Origin: DTU063 sp001512695
GTDB lineage: Bacteria; Bacillota; Thermosediminibacteria; Thermosediminibacterales; Tepidanaerobacteraceae
Assembly: GCA_049658265.1 (NCBI GenBank)
Contig: JBASOM010000026.1
Span: 1-8,866, forward strand
Length of the DNA: 8,866 nt
Reading direction: 5' to 3'
Position numbers and translations under genes: made by a program. The notes under the pieces are model-generated. The model ran no database searches, was not told where the DNA came from, and worked only from the letters and a program-made list of their open reading frames with translations. The first letter of the stretch is position 1, and each line of letters begins with the position of its first letter. Of this stretch, positions 5,989-8,866 are shown in pieces.

Positions 5989-6006
5989 AAAAAACCACTC
6001 CCTTAA

Positions 6007-6050
6007 AAAAATTAAAGTTCTATGTATCCTAAAAAAAACACATAGAACTT
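6007..6050 (-). terminator. Hairpin with T-run: terminator of the thioesterase gene or leader attenuator
   Basis: An 11-bp perfect inverted repeat, AAGTTCTATGT (6015-6025) and ACATAGAACTT (6040-6050), encloses a 14-nt A/T-rich loop. On the minus strand it is followed by TAATTTTTTT. It would end the thioesterase transcript, but it also lies directly downstream of the promoter at 6087-6059 and would form at the 5' end of that transcript. Confidence 0.7.
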
Positions 6051-6058
6051 AGTTTAAT

Positions 6059-6087
6059 ATTATAACGCAAAAGAAACATTATAGCAA
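6059..6087 (-). promoter_or_regulatory. Promoter of the decayed betaine-transport operon
   Basis: On the minus strand, -35 TTGCTA (6087-6082), a 17-bp spacer and a perfect -10 TATAAT (6064-6059). The expected start site is near 6052, just before the leader hairpin. It could still supply transcript for proV. Confidence 0.65.
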
Positions 6088-6109
6088 ATTTGTTGGCATA
6101 AAATTAGAA

Positions 6110-6856
6110 TCATGGGGTTTTCGCCCATTTGCTTTCCAAAAGGCAAAGTTCATTTTTATTTTCATCTACTATACTGTGAAGACATGTTGTATTTTCACCC
6201 TGCCTTATGATTTGAGTAAGGGTTTTGATGTTTTTACCATATGTGGTTTCTTTTTTGTATGTTACTTTAAGATTAGTCAAAGTACAGTTTAAGACAATTT
6301 CGAGGGGCACTGACTCAATGGCCCAGGCGGCGTATTTTACATTGTTTACATGCCTGTTGGTATCAATATCGCTGTACCTCACGCGAAATTCTTTTTCCAC
6401 ATCAATTAAAGAAGGTGCCGCTGCGTCTTCAATCTCTAAGGAATTATCAACGCCGACTCCGTATATTTCGTACATCTCTCTTGGTATCTTGATGGGGCGT
6501 TTCTTTACAGTGTCTACAAAGAGCCACTGTGATTTGGCATCTACCAGTTTTTCACCTTTGTGGCTTAGTATTTCAAAGCAGCGATAGGCAAAAAACTTAT
6601 AAAAAGAGTGGGGAGCGGTCCTTACTCTTACCTTTTCCCCAAAGACCGGGTACCTATGTATATTTATATCCCACTTATAGAGCATCCAGGCAAGCTTATG
6701 TTCCCGAAGATAATCTATGCCTACCCCTAGCTTTTCACTTTGACTGGTTGCCACATCGTCCAAGTAATTCATCAGGCTCGTGACAAGCACCCTTTTTTTA
6801 TAGTCAATTTCATAATAATGTATGCGGTATTCTTGTTCAAATAAATTGGGCTGCAA
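6110..6856 (-). CDS. Acyl-ACP thioesterase (FatA/FatB-like)
   Basis: This 248-aa double-hotdog enzyme hydrolyses acyl-ACP to free fatty acid and ACP in the cytoplasm, ending or tuning fatty-acid synthesis. The first hotdog begins QEYRIHYYEIDYKKRV and includes LDDVATSQSEKLG and LAWMLYKWDI. The second carries the active-site segment YSDIDTNRHVNNVKYAAW. D165, N167, H169 and E203 fall at the spacing of the plant FatB Asp-Asn-His-Glu network as I recall it. Length is normal for bacterial members. I place the start at the TTG at 6856 because a strong GGAGG (6869-6865) sits 8 bases upstream; an earlier in-frame TTG at 6874 would run across that site and has none of its own. It is a single gene, ending at the hairpin near 6050 and divergent from the secreted-protein gene at 7014. 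Chain-length preference cannot be read from sequence. Confidence 0.9.
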   Translation of the reverse strand: MQPNLFEQEYRIHYYEIDYKKRVLVTSLMNYLDDVATSQSEKLGVGIDYLREHKLAWMLYKWDINIHRYPVFGEKVRVRTAPHSFYKFFAYRCFEILSHKGEKLVDAKSQWLFVDTVKKRPIKIPREMYEIYGVGVDNSLEIEDAAAPSLIDVEKEFRVRYSDIDTNRHVNNVKYAAWAIESVPLEIVLNCTLTNLKVTYKKETTYGKNIKTLTQIIRQGENTTCLHSIVDENKNELCLLESKWAKTP

Positions 6857-6949
6857 GGCTGACACCTCCGGCAAAAATTACAAATTTCACAATTTCAATA
6901 CTATCATAAAATCGGCATTAAGTCACATAAATTTACAAAATAGCCAGGA

Positions 6950-6979
6950 TTGACATGGCTGGCCCTTTGCAGGTATGAT
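6950..6979 (+). promoter_or_regulatory. Promoter of the secreted stalk-domain protein gene
   Basis: Perfect -35 TTGACA (6950-6955), 18-bp spacer, -10 TATGAT (6974-6979). An in-frame upstream ATG at 6975 lies inside this -10 element, which rules it out as a start if the promoter is used and supports the ATG at 7014. I found no convincing minus-strand promoter for the divergent thioesterase in the same gap. Confidence 0.75.
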
Positions 6980-7013
6980 AAAAGAGAAAACAAAATTATT
7001 TGGAGGTTTTCCG

Positions 7014-8117
7014 ATGAAAAAGAAGTTACTAGTTTTTTCAGCCCTAGCGCTTTCTGCAGTCTTTATACTTTCTGCATTTGCCTTTGGGGCAGTAGCTACC
7101 AAAGACATTAAGGTACACTACAGGAATATTAAGATTAAGGTTAACGGCAAGGTCATCGATGTGGGGAGCGATGAACCCTTCATATACAATGACCGTACAT
7201 ATGTTCCCATACGGTTCGTCAGCGAAGCCCTTGATAAGGTGGTAGAGTGGGATAACAGTCAGAACACGGTGATAATAAATGATAAATCCCCTTCCGAGAT
7301 ATCACAGCAGTTGGCTGCAAAGGATGCGGAGATACAAAGGCTTACATATCAAAGTTCATTGTTACAAGGCAAAATTATTGAACTACAAAAGACCATAGAT
7401 GAATTGGAAGCGGAAAAGAAGAAAGTTGAAGATAAAAAGAAAAACGCCGCCGATTACTTGGAGGACTATCTGTATGACGAGTATTCGGAGTGGAGAGATA
7501 TTGAATTTGATTACAGTGTTAAAGAATCTAAAGGTGACTTTATTGTTACAATAAAGTTTGACAGAAGGGACTTTAAATCCGAGTGGAGTAAAGTGACGGA
7601 AACAAGGATAACGAATTGGCTCGAAGATATATATGACTTTATCGAAGATGAGTTCCCCGATTACGGATTTGAAGGCAGCATATATGATACCTATGCAAAA
7701 GAAGACTTGGTGACATTCGAAGAGTCTAAGGGCAAAATCAAGGTAAAGTTCTACGACGTTGATGATGACTACGATTTAGCCGATCTGGAAGATGACTTGA
7801 ATTACTACTTTGGTTCCGGCCTTACTACGTACCATAAAAATTTTGGAAAATTAAAGGCCTACATAGAAGTTGATGAGTACGACTATGATGACGAAATTTA
7901 CATAACCGTAATAGTGGACACTTCCAGGTACGCCGATGAATGGGAAGATGTCAGGGATACCGCTGCTGCTGATGATTGGCTCTACGATATCATGCAATAT
8001 GCCTATGATGAGTTGGAAGACTATGCCATATACGGCCATGTGGAGGACAGCAAGGGCAAGACCCAGGCAACCTTTGAGTGTAGCTACTCCGGGCGCATGA
8101 AGATAGATTGGAAGTAG
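7014..8117 (+). CDS. Secreted acidic protein: copper-amine-oxidase-type stalk domain, coiled coil, duplicated C-terminal module
   Basis: This 367-aa exported protein begins with a signal peptide MKKKLLVFSALALSAVF... (cleavage probably near residues 24-28). Residues 36-90 match the copper amine oxidase N-terminal-like stalk domain of Firmicutes surface proteins (IKVNGKVIDV, YVPIRFVSEAL, VEWDNSQNTVII). Residues 94-146 look like a charged coiled coil. The rest is two copies of a unit of about 105 residues (roughly 146-247 and 255-366), very rich in Asp, Glu and Tyr. Compare FIVTIKFDRRDFKSEW with IYITVIVDTSRYADEW, and NWLEDIYDFIEDEFPDY with DWLYDIMQYAYDELEDY. I do not recognise this module. There is no SLH, LPXTG or C-terminal membrane anchor. 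The ATG at 7014 has GGAGG 7 bases upstream. Function unknown; a cell-wall or cation-binding structural role is a guess. Confidence 0.8.
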   Translation: MKKKLLVFSALALSAVFILSAFAFGAVATKDIKVHYRNIKIKVNGKVIDVGSDEPFIYNDRTYVPIRFVSEALDKVVEWDNSQNTVIINDKSPSEISQQLAAKDAEIQRLTYQSSLLQGKIIELQKTIDELEAEKKKVEDKKKNAADYLEDYLYDEYSEWRDIEFDYSVKESKGDFIVTIKFDRRDFKSEWSKVTETRITNWLEDIYDFIEDEFPDYGFEGSIYDTYAKEDLVTFEESKGKIKVKFYDVDDDYDLADLEDDLNYYFGSGLTTYHKNFGKLKAYIEVDEYDYDDEIYITVIVDTSRYADEWEDVRDTAAADDWLYDIMQYAYDELEDYAIYGHVEDSKGKTQATFECSYSGRMKIDWK

Positions 8118-8125
8118 CTTTAACG

Positions 8126-8160
8126 GGCGGTTGATTTTTTAAGTCAGCCGCCTTAAATTT
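8126..8160 (+). terminator. Probable terminator after the secreted protein gene
   Basis: The stem GGCGGTTGA (8126-8134) pairs with TCAGCCGCC (8144-8152) through one T-G pair, with a 9-nt loop, followed by TTAAATTTT. The T-tract is interrupted, so readthrough into the PilX-like gene 35 bp on is plausible. Confidence 0.65.
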
Positions 8161-8186
8161 TGGAATAACTACAAGGAGAGGCAGGC

Positions 8187-8624
8187 ATGTTCGGCAACAG
8201 GGGCGTATCGCTGGTAATTGTCATGTTTGTTTCTACAATTGTAATGTTATTGGGCACTGCCCTTTTAAATATGTCTACAAGCGAGTATTTGATGGGATCT
8301 TATGGTAGGGATTATACCGCTGCCTACTATCTTGCCGAAGGGGGCATTCAAAAGGCCTTGGCCCTCTTAAAAGAAAATCCTGACTATAGGGGGGATAGCG
8401 GCTGGCAAAGTATGGGGGCAGGTCAGTATAGAATAAAGATTTCCAGGGAATACAGCAATAATCTCGTGAGAATCGAATCTACCGGCAAGGTAAACAAGGC
8501 GGAGGTCTTGATAAACCTAAGGGCTGATGTGCAAGTAGAAATTGATGAGGAGGCGGAATACGACCCGCCCCTAGTAAATATCCATATTTGGGTTGAAAAC
8601 TGGGAATATAGAGGACCCAATTAA
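8187..8624 (+). CDS. PilX-like type IV pilus/pseudopilus assembly protein
   Basis: This 145-aa protein has a single N-terminal membrane helix preceded by a short basic leader (MFGNRGVSLVIVMFVSTIVM). It then has the segment YLMGSYGRDYTAAYYLAEGGIQKALA (34-59), the hallmark of PilX N-terminal-type proteins (a leader, a long helix, then x-A-x-YLAEAGxxxAL). Such proteins are minor pilins or pilus-assembly factors at the membrane. The prepilin-type cleavage would fall after G6, but the glutamate usual at position +5 of mature pilins is absent (isoleucine there), as in some minor pilins. Residues 80-115 form a beta-rich region; the tail is acidic and ends WVENWEYRGPN. The ATG at 8187 has AAGGAG 8 bases upstream. 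No other pilus genes are in the window. It may be cotranscribed with the secreted protein gene. Confidence 0.75.
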   Translation: MFGNRGVSLVIVMFVSTIVMLLGTALLNMSTSEYLMGSYGRDYTAAYYLAEGGIQKALALLKENPDYRGDSGWQSMGAGQYRIKISREYSNNLVRIESTGKVNKAEVLINLRADVQVEIDEEAEYDPPLVNIHIWVENWEYRGPN

Positions 8625-8670
8625 CGTCTAAAATCCTAAAATTTAAAAATTACGTCTATTGAAATTGGGT

Positions 8671-8688
8671 ATTGAATAAATATTCATA
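8671..8688. promoter_or_regulatory. ARG box (ArgR/AhrC operator)
   Basis: The sequence AT-TGAAT-AAAT-ATTCA-TA fits the arginine repressor consensus (WNTGAATWWWWATTCANW) at every defined position. It overlaps the -35 of the promoter at 8672-8700, where bound ArgR would block transcription when arginine is plentiful. Confidence 0.7.
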
Positions 8689-8700
8689 TGGGCGTATAAT
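8672..8700 (+). promoter_or_regulatory. Promoter of the lipoprotein gene at 8736
   Basis: -35 TTGAAT (8672-8677), 17-bp spacer, perfect -10 TATAAT (8695-8700). The expected start site near 8707 leaves a leader of about 29 nt containing AAGGAGG at 8723-8729. Confidence 0.8.
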
Positions 8701-8735
8701 TATAGCTAGGATTTTAACCACCAAGGAGGATGAGC

Positions 8736-8866
8736 ATGAAAAAATCAGCAAAAATATTAATCTATGTACTGTGTCTAACATTAATAATAGGTGTTATGGC
8801 AGGCTGTGGAAAGAGCCAGCAGCCGAGTGAAAGTGCTCCAGCCGGCAATGGCCAGGCAGAGGGAGA
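8736..8866 (+). CDS. Lipoprotein, probably an amino-acid ABC transporter substrate-binding protein (5' end only)
   Basis: Only the first 43 codons lie in the window. They encode a lipoprotein signal peptide: n-region MKKSAK, hydrophobic core ILIYVLCLTLIIGV, and lipobox MAGC with the lipidated cysteine at residue 24. A polar Ser/Gln/Gly/Pro-rich linker follows, as in surface-anchored solute-binding proteins. AAGGAGG ends 6 bases before the ATG at 8736. The gene has its own promoter with a consensus ARG box over the -35. In Firmicutes, ArgR/AhrC controls arginine biosynthesis, catabolism and arginine-type amino-acid transporters, and a lipoprotein under such control is most simply the binding protein of an arginine or related amino-acid importer. 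The signal peptide is seen directly; the substrate is inferred only from the operator. Confidence 0.75.
   Translation, partial: MKKSAKILIYVLCLTLIIGVMAGCGKSQQPSESAPAGNGQAEG

Larger units (their letters stand above)
8629..8716. repeat. 10-bp inverted repeat flanking the ARG-box promoter
   Basis: TAAAATCCTA (8629-8638) and its exact complement TAGGATTTTA (8707-8716) bracket the promoter and ARG box, with 68 bp between. A short direct repeat ACGTCTA (8624-8630 and 8652-8658) overlaps the left part. No transposase or known site is associated. Confidence 0.45.

Noticed and set aside
6015..6050. Inverted repeats as ends of a miniature insertion element
   Set aside because: The arms are only 14 nt apart with no internal sequence or target duplication; a hairpin terminator explains them.
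6883..6896. Direct repeat AATTTC-AC-AATTTC-like upstream of the thioesterase as a regulator site
   Set aside because: Short, AT-rich and not matching any operator I know (including FapR); likely chance.
6975..7013. Longer start for the secreted protein at ATG 6975
   Set aside because: That ATG lies within the -10 hexamer TATGAT, and the extension would bury the signal peptide; ATG 7014 has GGAGG and gives a classic MKKK start.
1..8866. tRNA, rRNA, CRISPR array, intact insertion sequence or prophage genes
   Set aside because: No cloverleaf-like tails, spaced direct-repeat array, transposase or integrase reading frame was seen on either strand.

Overview
The window (8,866 bp) looks like chromosomal DNA from a low-GC Gram-positive anaerobe, most likely a member of the Clostridia (possibly Thermoanaerobacterales). 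The pointers are strong AGGAGG-type ribosome binding sites, two apparent TTG starts, sigma-A-like promoters, lipoprotein signal peptides, a secreted protein with a copper-amine-oxidase-type stalk domain, and the gene content. Taxonomy is inferred from style and content, not from a marker gene.

Left part (1-1274, minus strand): a two-gene encapsulin nanocompartment operon. A 117-aa encapsulated ferritin (EncFtn) carries the E32/E62/H65 iron ligands and a C-terminal cargo-loading peptide. The encapsulin shell gene follows and runs off the left edge with only a few codons missing. A near-perfect sigma-A promoter drives the pair. Divergent from it (1410-3347, plus) is a 645-aa Old-Yellow-Enzyme/dienoyl-CoA-reductase-type iron-sulfur flavoprotein with an unusual active site and a probable TTG start.

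Middle (3433-4400, plus): a MntA-HepT (minimal nucleotidyltransferase/HEPN RNase) toxin-antitoxin pair with its own promoter, an inverted repeat in the promoter spacer, and a bidirectional terminator. Copies of a small dispersed repeat (core TTAACTTATTCAA next to a degenerate GGTGCCAGGCACC-like palindrome) flank the pair in direct orientation. Further copies lie at 1282-1318 and, weakly, 821-832.

Next (4417-6087, minus): a decayed glycine betaine/proline-type (ProV/ProW/ProX) transport operon. Only the ATPase with tandem CBS domains is intact. The permease survives as its last 97 codons. Directly abutting it in another frame is a lipoprotein signal peptide that looks like the start of the lost binding-protein gene. 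This reads as a deletion scar, still preceded by a promoter and a leader hairpin with a T-run. Upstream on the same strand is an acyl-ACP thioesterase (6110-6856).

Right part (7014-8866, plus): a secreted, very acidic and tyrosine-rich protein with a stalk domain, a coiled coil and two copies of a C-terminal module I do not recognise; a PilX-like membrane-anchored pilus/fimbrial assembly protein; and the first 43 codons of a lipoprotein. The lipoprotein's promoter carries a textbook ARG box over its -35, suggesting an ArgR-controlled amino-acid ABC transporter that continues past the window. Intergenic stretches are short; none exceeds 300 bp without a gene or recognisable remnant.
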